Origin: Ehretia macrophylla
Taxonomy: Eukaryota > Streptophyta > Magnoliopsida > Boraginales > Ehretiaceae
Reading direction: 5' to 3'
Assembly (NCBI GenBank): GCA_037974665.1
Contig: CM075780.1
Coordinates: 6,727,268 to 6,791,267, forward strand
DNA length: 64,000 nucleotides
In this document: positions 37,901 through 50,568 of the stretch, in pieces
Layout of the letters: every line of letters starts with the position of its first letter
Position numbering within the stretch: the first letter of the stretch is position 1
The notes under the pieces: generated by a model
What the model saw: the letters and a program-made list of their open reading frames with translations, nothing else
What the model was told of the DNA's origin: nothing
The model's database searches: none
Translations under genes and position numbers: made by a program

Positions 37901-38451
37901 TCGTTTTGGTCATTTTTTTATGCATTTGTGTCATAGTTTGTCTAAATGTGTCTAGGAATTAAATTATATTGAACAAGCATGCATAAATGCCACCTAGTGG
38001 TCGGCCAAGCATGTGGAAAATTCTGAAATTTTGTCTTGGTTGAGCTTATTTTATTGCATGTGTTTGGAAGTGCAAAAGAAAAGGAATAAAGAATGAAGAA
38101 TGTTTAGTGTTTGGTGCATTTTTTGTCTTCTAGTGAGTTGAATTAGGATTATTATATTGATAGTGGATTTTGTAGGATTGCTTAATAGTCTAGTGCTCCG
38201 TGAAAGATGCTTTCTTGATAAGCGTGAAGGCACGCTTTCCTAGGTCTAGGGCACACACTATGAGGTAGGACACGAACTACGAGACGAACGCACATTTTTC
38301 AAGTAAATGCACGCAACCCTAATTGAATGCACGTAATTCAATGTATGGCACATAAAATGAACACAATTCTTAAACCTAGGTCATGGCACGCAAATCTAGG
38401 TTAGGGCACACGAATTGAGGTTTTGCACACAAATCGGGGTCGGGCCTCACA
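34932..38451 (-). repeat. T1 5' LTR (right)
   Basis: 3,520 bp, hairpin at 35615-35632. At several sites it agrees with the right LTR of T2 against both left LTRs. Confidence 0.93.
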
Positions 38452-39358
38452 GCTATTCGGGCAGAATGCCCCCGAATAAGAGCCACTAGGCAGGACTTCC
38501 TCCGTATATAGCTATTTAGGCAAAATCATAAATAATAACTATAAAAATAACTTGACAAAAATTGAAAATACTAGAAAAATATTCCAAAGCTCTCAAAAAT
38601 TGTGAGAAAATATGAAGAGGGGTGATGTCTATTTATAGGAAAAGTTGGCTACTATTCACGAAGGTACTATTCACGCGACTACTATTCATGAGTTTACTAT
38701 TCACGTATTCTGCACGCAGTTTTACTGTTCACACGTTGACCATCACTATTCACGCGTTGACCTATACTATTCACGTGTTGACCAAAAAGTTGACCAATGC
38801 TATTCCAAGTTTATTCGGCGTTCTGAGTCCGTTTCCGCATTCCGTTTGGTCAAATTCTTCCTCTACGGGCTTCAATTCTTGGTCAACACTTGAGTTTGTC
38901 TTTGACTTTGGCCGGTTCGTTGACCGCAGCATCTTCAGGCATTTTTCACTATTTTGACCCTCCAAACGATGTAATTTGACTACAATCATGCCACACGCAG
39001 GACCGAAGTCCTACGTTTTGCTCAGAAGGATATTTCTACCTGAAAAACGGATATGGTTTGCCAAAAACGGACATGGGTCACTATTTGAGATCATCTAGGT
39101 CAATTCTCTGAGTCTGATTTTGTGCTAGTTTCAGCCAAATTTCTTCTCTATGAGCTTCATTCTTCAACCACTTCTCGTACTTCCCCATTCTTGACTTCTT
39201 GACTTGCAATTTGGATCATTTTGGGTCTGATTTTTCACTTTTCTATATCATCCTACATTGCATCGAAAATATCAAAGTATTGCAATAATTCCCAAATTAA
39301 GATGCAAATATAGTACAAATACCAAGGTTTGAGTGCTGTAATTACAGTCACATCAACA
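38452..39358 (-). repeat. H left LTR, inner part
   Basis: About 900 bp beginning with the second GCTAT copy and ending ...CATCAACA beside the polypurine tract. It completes an LTR of about 1.88 kb and contains the U3 promoter (TATA box and repeated motifs). A reading frame across the repeats on the + strand is not considered a gene. Confidence 0.82.
38627..38795 (-). promoter_or_regulatory. H LTR promoter: TATA box with repeated upstream motifs
   Basis: Minus strand TATAAATAGAC at 38627-38637 is a good plant TATA box. Upstream of it (higher coordinates) lie five exact and two near copies of CTATTCACG (38652-38775), four TTGACC W-box motifs (38736, 38757, 38778, 38790) and one CACGTG (38772). 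W boxes are bound by WRKY factors; stress induction is inference. T1 now separates this promoter from the rest of the LTR. Confidence 0.6.
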
Positions 39359-39994
39359 TCCCCAAACCTAAACCTTGCTTGACCTCAAGCAAGACTGTCT
39401 TTAAAACAGATGTGAATGTAGATTTTGCATAATTTTTACAAGTCAAAAACAAATGAAGTAATCTATCCTATCTTTTTGTCAAACACTTTCCAAATACGAA
39501 ATATGAGAAATGCAATCTACTATCTTAAACATATTTAGCAATTAATTGCAAACATGATAAGAGAACTTTGTACATAGTTTTCACAAATAGGTACTCTTGT
39601 TGGAAATCAACTATTGATTGCTTCGGAGTTTATATTTAGAAGTAAACTAAGCAAATTAAGTTCATTCAATTCCCAACTTTCAAGTAATGCAAACAGATTG
39701 GACCTTGATATTCTTACCTACATTTGTAATCAAACTCTTGATCATGCCTTAACCCTTTAACATTTGCCATAAATATAAAACAACAACTGATAGTATCTCT
39801 ATATAGTGTTCAATTTCTTTTGCTTTCTGAATATCCCATGTAGCGGGCTTTAAGGCCAACAATCCCCCGCCATTATGACTGAGGTTGCCAGGTTTTAAAG
39901 GAACCCCCACGTGCCTTAATCACCCGAGATATCTAGGCTCGAAACTTTACACTATAGCACATATCCCAAATTACAATGTCTAGGATAGTGGTGT
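39359..39994 (-). other. H internal region, 3' side
   Basis: Starts with the polypurine tract (minus strand GGTTTGGGGA against the LTR). No reading frame of note. The last bases, GGTGT, are the left flank of element B. Confidence 0.65.
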
Positions 39995-42281
39995 TGTCAC
40001 GCCCCGACCCGACCTCACAAAAGGCCAAGCCCGGACCCCATACATGGATGGAGTCTCCTTTGTACTGCGGACGATCCGAAAACCCTAAAATCAATATAAT
40101 ACTTGCGAAAGCCATAAAATAATCAAAACAAGCCGACTTTCTTTAAAATATACATTTCTTATTAACCAACTTTGCAACCCAAAAATGATATGCATACTAC
40201 ACAAGTATTTATGCCACTAATCAATTCCATTAGCATGCATTTCCTTACTAGTCACAAGGGTATAAGTTTATAACTTTACATTCTTCCAACTTATACAACA
40301 TAAGACCGTAGAGGCCTCAAACTAGAAAATACATACAAGGCTACAAGCCTCAAAATTAAGCGACATCCAAGCAATATACATAACAAGCAAGGCTCGCACA
40401 AAATCTGGTAACCAACCACCAGCAAAGCAGAGAAGTGCTATCACGGAAACACCTCCACCTGCTCCTCTTCCTCTATTACCTCGATAGGGTCTGCTTCAAC
40501 TACTCCTGTAAAAATATAGTATAAAGAGGAATGAGCAAAAACTATTGCTCAGCGAGGGAAATTGGTCTCAAGGACGGAGATGAGAGGAGTATGCAATGCA
40601 ATTAGCCAAGCAATGCATACAATTATCATTTAAAGATACAAACAAGTCAATATTATAACAAGGCAAGCATTAAAGACTATAAACATTCATTCAAAGGATA
40701 CGGTACTCTTTTCACAAGCAACTTTCATTCAATAATTCGATGACGACGCGCCGGCCCAAACCACCTTATAACACCAGTTTGGAATACCCCAGAAGTATCC
40801 ATCAACCTACGACCCAAAACTCCCTGGGAGGCAACCCAAGCGAGAAAAGGGAATAGCAGCGGAGCTAGAGCAACCAACATTGGCAACCCGAGGCTACCCA
40901 GAGAGGCCCATCACTCACGCGCGAGACACTATGCAATGCAAGACTCGATACAAGGTGATAAACAAGCGATAAAGCCACACGTGGGAGAATAACAAAGTAG
41001 GCTACTCTCGCACGCAATAGCAACAATTGATAAGCATTTCAATCCAAATCAACTCAAGCAAGTATTTCAAGCAACCCTAAGCATTCTATAGGCATAAAAT
41101 CAAGAAAACAAGCAAAAACACAAATCGGCCCCAACTATCAAAACCCTACCATTTCCAAACGAGCCACGAGTTCTGGAAACCGACTTCGCCAATCCTCCTA
41201 GGTCACCATAAGGCACGTCTAAAGACCCCGAAACCTTACTTTACCCTAGAACTTGCGCAAAGACCCGATTTCCCCCTTTCTCATTTGAACTACAACTATA
41301 CCAACCAGACACCGAACCAACGCCATAATCGCACCAAAAGTGCTTTCATGGCCTCCCGAAACAATGCTAACACGCAAAATGAGAAAACACTAAAGTTGAC
41401 CTAAACGACCCCGACTTTCAACAAGGCTTAATTCCCATTTTTTTCCATTACGCAACCCAAACAAACCATGCATTTAGGCATTCTAGCACACCTAGCACAA
41501 TTCTACATCAACGGACAGCATAACGGAACAACTTCATCATTCCAAGGGTTTACTATTCACAAAACACTATTCAACAACTAGTTTAAACTACAATTTCAAC
41601 ATTTAACCGCAGAAAATGTTAAAAAGCTATTAATACACGTTCTACAATTGCCAAGGAACATTCTAGAAGCATCAAAACGATTTAAACAACAATCTACGGA
41701 TAAAATCTAAAAATTGCAAAGTTGATACACTTAACATTTAAATGCGCAAATAACATGATTCCCTCACCTTAGGCACTCCTTGTCACTAGGAAAACAACGC
41801 TGGATGGCTCGGTAACAACCCTGCACAAGCTCACGCGAAGATTGGAAGTTTTGAAAGTTGAAAATGATTTTTTTTTTCTCTTCAATATTTTCGGCCAGCC
41901 CAAGGTTCTGTTTCAGCTGCTATTTTTTTTTTTTTTTGCTTTGTTTTAAGCTTATTTAAGTGCTAAGTGGTCCAATGGTCAAAGGCCTAGGTCAAACAAC
42001 TTAAAACTTGGTCAAAGGGCCTTATTTTGTGCATTTTAAAGCCATTTTAACTAAGGAAAGATTAATTATAGCTAGCAACAATTAAAATATAAAATTTAAG
42101 TCATCTAAATACTAGTTTCACTATTTGCTGAGGACTAGAAACCGTTCTCTAGCTATCGCTCCCTAAATGCAATGCACGTTGCGACAACAAGAAAGTAACA
42201 ATTAATTCTCAAAGAATTTAAGGAAATATAATTTCTAAAATAATAAACAAGAAATTTCACATTCCGGGCTCGGGTATTACA
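39995..42281 (-). repeat. B 3' LTR (left)
   Basis: 2,287 bp. Leader hairpin at 40532-40551; a T-run of about 15 near 41924 that is shorter in the other LTR. Confidence 0.93.
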
Positions 42282-42294
42282 CCCTCTCCCCCTT
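42282..42294 (-). other. B polypurine tract
   Basis: Minus strand AAGGGGGAGAGGG directly before the TGTAATACCCG start of the 3' LTR. Confidence 0.85.
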
Positions 42295-42322
42295 AAAACA
42301 ATTGCGCCCATGCAATTCCTAC

Positions 42323-45300
42323 CTAGTCAACAAACAACTCCGGATACTGATCCCGAACCTTGTCCTCTCTTTCCCAAGTTGCTTCCTCAAACCCATGATG
42401 ATTCCACAGAACCTTTACTAACGGAATACTCTTCCTGCGAAGCTCCTGAATTTTCCGATCCACAATTCGAATCGGTTTCTCTTCATAAGACAACTTCTCT
42501 TCAATCTGCAAAGGCTCTGGTTCAAGTACATGTGAAGGGTCTGGATGGTACTTCTTTAACATAGACACGTGGAACACATCGTGTAGTCTCGACAAGCTCG
42601 GAGGCAAAGCTAACCAATAAGCCAAAGGACCTACCTTTTCGGTGATCTCATACGGACCCACATACCTAGGACTAAGCTTCCCGCTCTTACCGTGCCGAAT
42701 CAATCCCTTCCGTGGAGAAATCTTAAGAAACACCCAATCTCCCAAATCAAACTCAAGATCTCGACAGTGCTTATCTGCATAACTCTTCTGACGACTCTGA
42801 GCTGTAAGCATACGCTGGTGAATAAGGTGAACATTATCTACCATCTTAATCATCTCAGGTAACACAGTCGGATCAACTGTTCTCATCTCTCCAACCTCTT
42901 CCCAATATAACGGGGATTTGCATTTCCGACCATACAACGCCTCGTAGGGAGCCATACCGATAGTATATTGATAACTATTGTTGTAGGCGAACTCTGCTAA
43001 AGGTAAAAAACTTCTCCCAATTCTTCCCAAAGTCAAGCACACATGCCCGAAGCATGTCTTCCAAGATCCTGATGGTTCTCTCAGACTGGCCATTAGTTTG
43101 CGGATGATATGCAGTACTGAAGCTCAACTTAGTTCCCATGGCCTCTTGCAACTTCTGCCAAAAACGAGATCTGAATCTGGGATCGCTATCTGACACTATA
43201 CTCTGTGGCACACCATGCAATCTCACAATATTAGCAACATAAAGCTCAGTTAGCTTATCAAGGCTATCATGTTTGTTCACGAGAATAAAATGTGTAACTT
43301 TAGTCAAGCGGTCCACAACAACCCAAATAGAATCACACCCTCTCGGAGATCTAGGAAGATCGGTCACAAGGTCCATGGTTATATGTACCCACTTCCATTG
43401 CGGAATCGACAACGACTGTAGAAGTCCGGCTGGCCTCTGATGCTCAACTTTAACCCTCTGACAAGTAAAACATCTGGATACATACCCAGCAATCTCCCTC
43501 TTCATATTGTTCCACCAGAAGTGTTGTTTCAAATCTCTATACATTTTTGTACTGCCCGGGTGAATGGTATACCTCGAATTATGTGCCTCGGACAGGATCT
43601 CATTCTTCAAAGTTGGATCACCAGGAACGCATACTCTATCCCTGAATCTGAAGATGCCATCTGCATGTAATTTAAACTCCGACTCTCCCCCTTTTGATTT
43701 TTCTTGGATCTTCAAGATGTGAGGATCAGTCTTCTGAGCCTCTCTGATCTGTGCTAGCAACCCTGACTGAATCTGCAAACTAGCAAATCGAATCCCTACC
43801 TCAGTAGCTTCTGGTTTCCATGAACAAATTTCTTCCAAAGTCTCCCAATCCTTGATAATTAAGCTTTCAATAGTAGCCTTTCGGCTCAAAGCATCAACAA
43901 CAACATTTTCCTTACCTGGCACGTAATTAATAGAACAATTGTAACCACTCAATAGCTCTAGCCATCTCCGCTGCCTTATATTCAGATCCTTCTGTGAAAA
44001 CAAATACTTGAGACTCTTGTGGTCAGTAAAAATTTCAAATTTGCTACCCCACAAGTAGTGACGCCACTTCTTCAAAGCAAACACAACTGCAGCTAACTCA
44101 AGATCATGTGTAGGGTAATTGACTTCATAAGGTTTCAACTTCCTGGAAGCATAAGCAATCACCTTACCATTCTGCATTAAAACATAGCCCAAACCTTCTT
44201 TAGATGCATCACTGTAGGCAACAAAGTTCTCTGTTCCCTCAAGTAAAGCTAGTATAGGAGCTGTAGTTAGTCTCTTCTTCAATTCTTGGAAACTGGATTC
44301 ACACTTGGCATCCCAGTTGTAAGCAACTTTCTTCCGAGTCAACTGGCTCAAAGGTCCAGAAATTTTGGAGAAGTCTTTAACAAATCTCCGGTAGTAACCT
44401 GCCAATCCAAGAAAACTCCGAATCTCTGACACCGTCTCAGGTCTCTTCCAAGATGAAACAACTTCAATCTTAGCTAGATCCACTGAAATTCCTCGATCTG
44501 AGATGATATGGCCTAGAAAAGATATCTGATTCAACCAGAACTCGCACTTACTGAATTTAGCAAAAAGCTTGTTTTCCTGCAAAGTCTGTAGCACAATCCT
44601 CAAGTGTTGCTCATGTTCAACCTCATTCTTCGAATACACTAAAATGTCGTCAATAAAGATCACGACAAACTGATCAAGGGAAGGTCGGAAAACTCTCTGC
44701 ATCAAGTCCATGAATGCGGCTGGTGCATTCGTCAATCCGAACGGCAAAACAACAAACTCATAGTGGCCATATCTAGTCCTGAATGCCGTCTTTGGTATAT
44801 CGTCACTCCGAATCCTAAGTTGATAGTAACCCTGCCTCAAATCAAATTTGGAGTAAACATTCGCACCCTGCAACTGGTCAAACAATTCTTCAATCAACGG
44901 CAAAGGGTATTTATTCTTAATCGTGACTTGATTAAGTCCCCTGTAATCAATACATAACCGTAGCGTGCCGTCTTTCTTTCTCACAAACAACACAGGCGCA
45001 CCCCACGGCGAAGAACTAGGTTGTATAAACCCTTTCTCAAGCAAGTTCTGAAGCTGAATTTTTAACTCCTGAAGTTTAGCCGATGCCATTCTATAAGGAC
45101 TCCTAGAAATTGGCGCAGTGCCTGGCACAAGATCAATCACGAACTCAATCTCCCTATCCGGTGGTAAACCCGGTAATTCCTCGGGAAATACACCAGGGAA
45201 GTCTCTAACAATCGGAACCTCATTCAAACTCAACTTATCAGTAGGCTGATTGATCAAATAAGCTAAGTAAGCTTCACAACCCCTATTCAACAAATTAGAA

Positions 45301-45845
45301 GTCTTGATCGCTGATAAAAGTGGAATTCGGGCAGCCCTGCAATTCCCAACAATCTCCAGTACCGGTAGGTCAGGAACCTGAAGATAAACGACCTTTGTTC
45401 TACAATCCAACTGAGCATAATACTTCCCTAACCAGTCCATTCCCAAAATGATTTCAAAGTCACGGAATGGCAATATAATTAAATCAGCAGGAAATTTATG
45501 GTTCTCAATGCATATATCACAAGATTTGCAAATAGACTCAGTAACAAATTTTGCACCCAAAGGCGTACTAACTTCAACTTCATGCGGCAATTTATCAATG
45601 CAAACATTCATAGATCGTGCACATGCAAGAGTTATAAACGAATGTGTAGCTCTGGGATCAATCAAAACTTTAACTGGCTGAGTATTGAGAAGAAAGGTAC
45701 CTTCCACTATAGCTGTAGTATCGGGTAGCTCCTCTGCATCCAGTGCAAAGACCTTAGCCTGAACCCTCTGTGCTGGACGTGCACCTGCAGCCCTATTCTG
45801 CACACCTTGGCCTCCACCACGGCCCTGAACATTGTTATACTTAGG
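42323..45845 (-). pseudogene. pol: B pol: protease to chromodomain, one frameshift
   Basis: Open continuously for over 2.8 kb. Protease has [10 protein letters not shown], Arg replacing the active-site Gly, probably inactivating. RT has FIDD; RNase H has its four acidic residues ([26 protein letters not shown]); integrase has HHCC, then Asp, Asp and Glu with 35 residues between the last two. A six-T run near 43007-43012 (minus strand) gives a +1 shift before [10 protein letters not shown]. The frame resumes to a full chromodomain (VKVLWNHHGFEEATWERED) and ends PELFVD at 42323. Chromodomains are thought to direct integration to methylated chromatin. Confidence 0.9.
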
Positions 45846-46910
45846 GTAATCTCTCACCCTATGATCATCACTGCCACAACCCGTACATTTACCACTCTTC
45901 CTCCAGCAGTTAGCCTCAATATGCCCTGACCGATTACAATAATTACACTGCTGATTTTTCTTAACTGCAGTATTTCCTGTAGGTGCTGGGACTCTGGCGG
46001 TAGTAGGAACTGTAGCTCCCTGCTGGGGTCTAGTCACAGCTGGCCTAGCCTGAATCTGCTGCTGTGGCTGATACGGACGTAGCTGAGGACCCTGTGCAGA
46101 AGTCTGATACTGCCTCGGCTGACTTTGGCTGCTTTGGCCCAAATACTGCTTCTTACTCGGCTGACTGCTCTCAGCTAACATCTCAGCCTTCCGTTTCTCA
46201 AACTTCGAGGCTGCCTGAAATGCCTCGGGAAAAGTAGTGTAGGTCTGCCCAGTCAAATGCAACTGAATATCCATTCTCAGCCTACGGACAAACCTATGTA
46301 TCATCCTCCTAGCCGGCCGTACCAACTCGGGCATATACCTCGACAGGCTAACAAACCTAGCCTCGTACTGTGCAACAGTCATATTTCCCTACTTCAGGGC
46401 CACAAACTCGTCTTCCCTCCTTTCCATAGCCATCTCGGGAATATACTTGTCCCGAAACTCACTTACAAAATCATCCCACAAATGTGGTACATCCTCACAA
46501 TCCCACCTCAATCTGACAGTATTCCACCACTGCTCTGCATCGCCCTCAAACAGGAATGATGCATAATCTATTCTTTCCTCATCAGTGTACCTCAAAGCGG
46601 TGAAAATTTTCTCGACACGGTTAATCCATCTCTCGGCCGCCTCATCATCTGGCTCTCCGAAGAACTTTCCCGGCTCGTGCCTCAGAAATTTCTCTAACTG
46701 ATTATTCTCAACTCTGTACCCCTGTCCACCAGGATTAGCTTGATTTCCCTGGGGATTATTCCTATCCTGCCTCTACTCATGCAGCACTTGTGTAATCCGG
46801 TCTACTGCAGTAGTCATGGTAGCCATAAACTGCTCAGGCAACGGCTGCTGACCCTGTTCTGCTGCCTCTTCATCTGATCCTATACCTTGAGTACCACGAC
46901 GTGGCGGCAT
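45846..46910 (-). pseudogene. gag: B gag, two nonsense codons
   Basis: Starts MPPRRGTQG at 46910. TAG at 46773-46775 and TAG at 46389-46391 interrupt it; both lie where CAG (Gln) is expected (HE-Q-RQD and LK-Q-GNMTV). The capsid domain carries FEGDAEQWWNTV. A Gln/Pro-rich linker precedes knuckle 1, [14 protein letters not shown] (intact). In knuckle 2 the last Cys is Tyr (HRVRDY). Confidence 0.88.
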
Positions 46911-47200
46911 AGTAGCAATTCACAATAGCTGGCAACATTTAAAAGCAGTTTATAGACAGAAATATAGCACATAAGATTAGATAACACTCAAGTCAATAAC
47001 AATCAAACATTCTAACATCCAATTCACATAACACAAGATTGACATGCCAAACTAATTCACTTTAAACACATAAGCACTACAAGTTCACAAAGTCATGCTA
47101 TAACACTTTCTTTCCACTTAACAATCATACAATAACACTCTAGCATTTTGGACCTTTACCCCACAGACCGAGAAACATATCCCAGCTCATGCAAGACTAT

Positions 47201-47215
47201 CATGCTCTGATACCA
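47201..47215 (-). other. B primer-binding site (tRNA-iMet)
   Basis: Minus strand TGGTATCAGAGCATG, 8 bp from the 5' LTR. Confidence 0.9.
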
Positions 47216-47223
47216 CCTAAAGA

Positions 47224-49504
47224 TGTCACGCCCCGACCCGACCCCGCAAAAGGCCAAGCCCGGACCCGACACACGGACGGAGTCTCCTCTGTACCGCGGA
47301 CGATCCGAAAACCCTAAAATCAATATAATACTTACAAAAGCCATAAAATAATCAAAACAAGCGGACTTTCTTAAAAATATACATTTCTTATTAACCAACT
47401 TTGCAACCCAAAAATGATATGCATACTACACAAGTATTTATGCCACTAATCAATTCCATTAGCATGCATTTCCTTACTAGTCACAAGGGTATAAGTTTAT
47501 AACTTTATATTCTTCCAACTTATACAACATAAGACCGTAGAGGCCTCAAACTAGAAAATACATACAAGGCTACAAGCCTCAAAATTAAGCGACATCCAAG
47601 CAATATACATAACAAGCAAGGCTCGCACAAAATCTGGTAACCAACCACCAGCAAAGCAGAGAAGTGCTATCACGGAAACACCTCCACCTACTCCTCCTCC
47701 TCTATTACCTCGATAGGGTCTGCTTCAACTACTCCTGTAAAAATATAGTATATAGAGGAATGAGCAAAAACTATTGCTCAGCGAGGGCAATTGGACTCAA
47801 GGACGGAGATGAGAGGAGTATGCAATGCAATTAGCCAAGCAATGCATACAATTATCATTTAAAGATACAAACAAGTCAATATTATAACAAGGCAAGCATT
47901 AAAGACTATAAACATTCATTCAAAGGATACAGTACTCTTTTCACGAGCAACTTTCATTCAATAATTCGATGACGACGCGCCGGCCCAAACCACCTTATAA
48001 CACCAGTTTGGAATACCCCAGAAGTATCCATCAACCTACGACCCAAAACTCCCTGGGAGGCAACCCAAGCGAGAAAAGGGAATAGCAGCGGAGCTAGAGC
48101 AACCAACACTGGCAACCCGAGGCTACCCAGAGAGGCCCATCACTCACGCGCGAGACACTATGCAATGCAAGACTCGATACAAGGTGATAAAAAAGCGATA
48201 AAGCCACACGTGGAGAATAAAAAAGTAGGTTACTCTCACACGCAATAGCAACAATTGATAAGCATCTCAATCCAAATCAACTCAAGCAAGTATTTCAAGC
48301 AACCCTAAGCATTCTATAGGCATAAAATCAAGAAAACAAGCAAAAACACAAATCGGCCCCAACTATCAAAACCCTACCATTTCCAAACGAGCCACGAGTC
48401 CTGGAAACCGACTTTGCCAATCCTCCTAGGTCACCATAAGGCACGTCTAAAGACCCCGAAACCTTACTTTACCCTAGAACTCGCTCAAAGCCCCGATTTC
48501 CCCCTTTCTCGTTTGAACTACAACTATACCAACCAAACACCCAACCAACGCCATAATCGCACCAAAAGTGCTTCCATGGCCTCCCGAAACAATGCCAACA
48601 AGCAAAACGAGAAAACACTAAAGTTGACCTAAACGACCCCAACTTTCAACAAGGCTTAATTCCCGTTTTTTTCCATTACGCAACCCAAAAAAACCATGCA
48701 TTTAGGCATTCTAGCACACCTAGCACAATTTTACATCAACGGACAGCATAACGGAACAACTTCATCATTCCAAGGGTTTACTATTCACAAAACACTATTC
48801 AACAACTAGTTTAAACTACAATTTCAACATTTAACTGCAGAAAATGTTAAAAAGCTATTAATACACGTTCTACAATTGCCAAGGAACATTCTAGAAGCAT
48901 CAAAATGATTTAAACAACATTCTACAGATAAAATCTAAAAATTGCAAAGTTGATACACTTAACATTTAAATGCGCAAATAACATGATTCCCTCACCTTAG
49001 GCACTCCTAGTCACTAGGAAAACAACGCTGGATGGCTCGGTAACAACCCTGCACAAGCTCACGCGAAGATTGGAAGTTTTGAAAGTTGAAAATGATTTTT
49101 TTTTTCTCTTCAATATTTTCGGCCAGCACATGGTTCTGTTTCAGCTGCTATTTTTTTTTTGCTTTGTTTTAAGCTTATTTAAGTGCTAAGTGGTCAAATG
49201 GTCAAAGGCCTAGGTCAAACAACTTAAAACTTGGTCAAAGGGCCTTATTTTGTGCATTTTAAAGCCATTTTATCTAAGGAAAGATTAATTATAGCTAGCA
49301 ACAATTAAAGTATAAAATTTAAGTCATCTAAATACTAGTTTCACTATTTGCTGAGGACTAGAAATCGTTCTCTAGCTATCGCTCCCTAAATGCAATGCAC
49401 ATTGCGACAGCAAGAAAGTAACAATTAATTCTCAAAGAATTTAAGGAAATATAATTTCCAAAATAATAAACAAGAAATTTCACATTCCGGGCTCGGGTAT
49501 TACA
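47224..49504 (-). repeat. B 5' LTR (right)
   Basis: 2,281 bp. Leader hairpin at 47761-47780. It ends ATTACA beside resumed H sequence. Confidence 0.93.
47761..47780 (-). promoter_or_regulatory. Leader hairpin of the B family
   Basis: Minus strand TGAGCAA, loop TAGTTT, TTGCTCA: a perfect 7-bp stem preceded by the same CCCTCGC and followed by TTCCTC. Also at 40532-40551. The stem bases differ from those of T/L on both sides in a compensating way. Confidence 0.6.
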
Positions 49505-50568
49505 GGTGCTTAGAGATTTACAACATATTTACACCAAAAATTTATTCAACAGTAAAGGTATGTACAACTCTTTTTCATTTTTCTATTTTTGTTCATTTTT
49601 TTTCTTTTTCTTTTTCTTTTTCCAGAGTGTACATACAGACAGAGTAACATAACATACAGTACATACATGGCATAAGGGTTCAGGTTTCAATCACAAGGAG
49701 TTCTCATAACAAACGATAATCCTATCTCAGTCCTTTCATAATCACAAACCTATCAATTGAAGAACAGAAGAATAGCTAGGTTTACTCATGAATACAGTAC
49801 TCCAAAGTTTTTCTTACAGAGTTCCCTCAGAGTTTTTCACAATACATAACTAACAATACAGGTTCTCAAATCATTTAAATCATCATTTTTAAACATATAA
49901 GATAGCAGACTACTCTTCTCATAAACAAAAAATGGTGTATTTCTTGCATATTTTGAAAAAGTTTTTCATGAAATGTACGCACCCCCACACCAAAACTTTT
50001 CTTGTTCTCAAGCAAATAGCAATGTAAGACAGTGAGAATGTAATATGCAAGTAATAACATAATGACAAATGCTACATCCCCAAACCTATGGTTTTCTTAC
50101 TCTACAATGCAGGTTGATCAGGTATAAAGGGAAATGTAGTAAGGAAAGATATCACTTGATGTGAAGCATTTCTATGTTGATGTCAAAGCTTCTCTACTAA
50201 CTTTTGTTAAAAGATGTATCATTATGCAATTAAAGATTAGTGGAAAAAGCATTTTACAGATTATCATCAACACAACAAAAATAGATAGCTATACTAAATA
50301 GACAAAACAAATATATAGGGGAGAAACCAAAAAGAAATATGGTCACAGAAAATAACTAATATATTAAACAAATAAATAAACTACCCAGACCATTTAGACT
50401 CTTTTATGAGGTTCAAGAGTTAATCAAACAAACATTAAAACATTGAAAAGAACACTAGGAAAATCATAAAATCACACAAACAAAAGAAAATAAACACGCA
50501 TAAGCATTTAAAAATTTAGGTTGCCTCCTAGTAGCACTGAGTTTTACGCCCTCAGCCAGGCACTATTG
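49505..50568 (-). other. H internal region between element B and the gag-like frame
   Basis: Resumes with GGTGC, the imperfect duplication of GGTGT. Non-coding; contains a pyrimidine-rich tract at about 49567-49622. Near 50520-50560 is the sequence whose minus strand contains AGTGCTACTAGGAGGCAACC, of a kind I have seen at the 3' end of Athila/Tat coding regions. Confidence 0.55.

Larger units (their letters stand above)
26596..38451 (-). mobile_element. Element T1: Ty3/gypsy chromovirus (Tekay/Del-like), decayed
   Basis: 11,856 bp with TG...CA ends and target duplication GCTAT (26591-26595, 38452-38456), inserted in the left LTR of H. The LTRs are 3.52 kb; the primer site is for tRNA-iMet. 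Gene order on the minus strand is gag, protease, RT, RNase H, integrase, chromodomain, which defines Ty3/gypsy chromoviruses. Clade assignment rests on long LTRs, the iMet site and a C-terminal chromodomain. Several stops and at least two frameshifts make it non-functional. Confidence 0.95.
39995..49504 (-). mobile_element. Element B: second Ty3/gypsy chromovirus family, nearly intact
   Basis: 9,510 bp, TGTCACGCCCCGACC...GGGTATTACA. Target duplication imperfect (GGTGT 39990-39994, GGTGC 49505-49509). Inserted in the internal region of H. LTRs of 2.28 kb look close to identical; primer site iMet. Gag-pol is on the minus strand with two nonsense codons and one frameshift. It belongs to the same broad chromovirus group as T but is a different family. 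Confidence 0.95.

Noticed and set aside
38622-38957. 111-residue + strand frame in the H LTR
   Set aside because: It is produced by the CTATTCACG and TTGACC repeats; it shows no domain and runs antisense to the element.
39995-49504. Possible non-LTR or viral origin of element B
   Set aside because: TG...CA LTRs, iMet primer site, polypurine tract, integrase after RNase H, and a chromodomain identify a Ty3/gypsy chromovirus; no envelope gene is seen.
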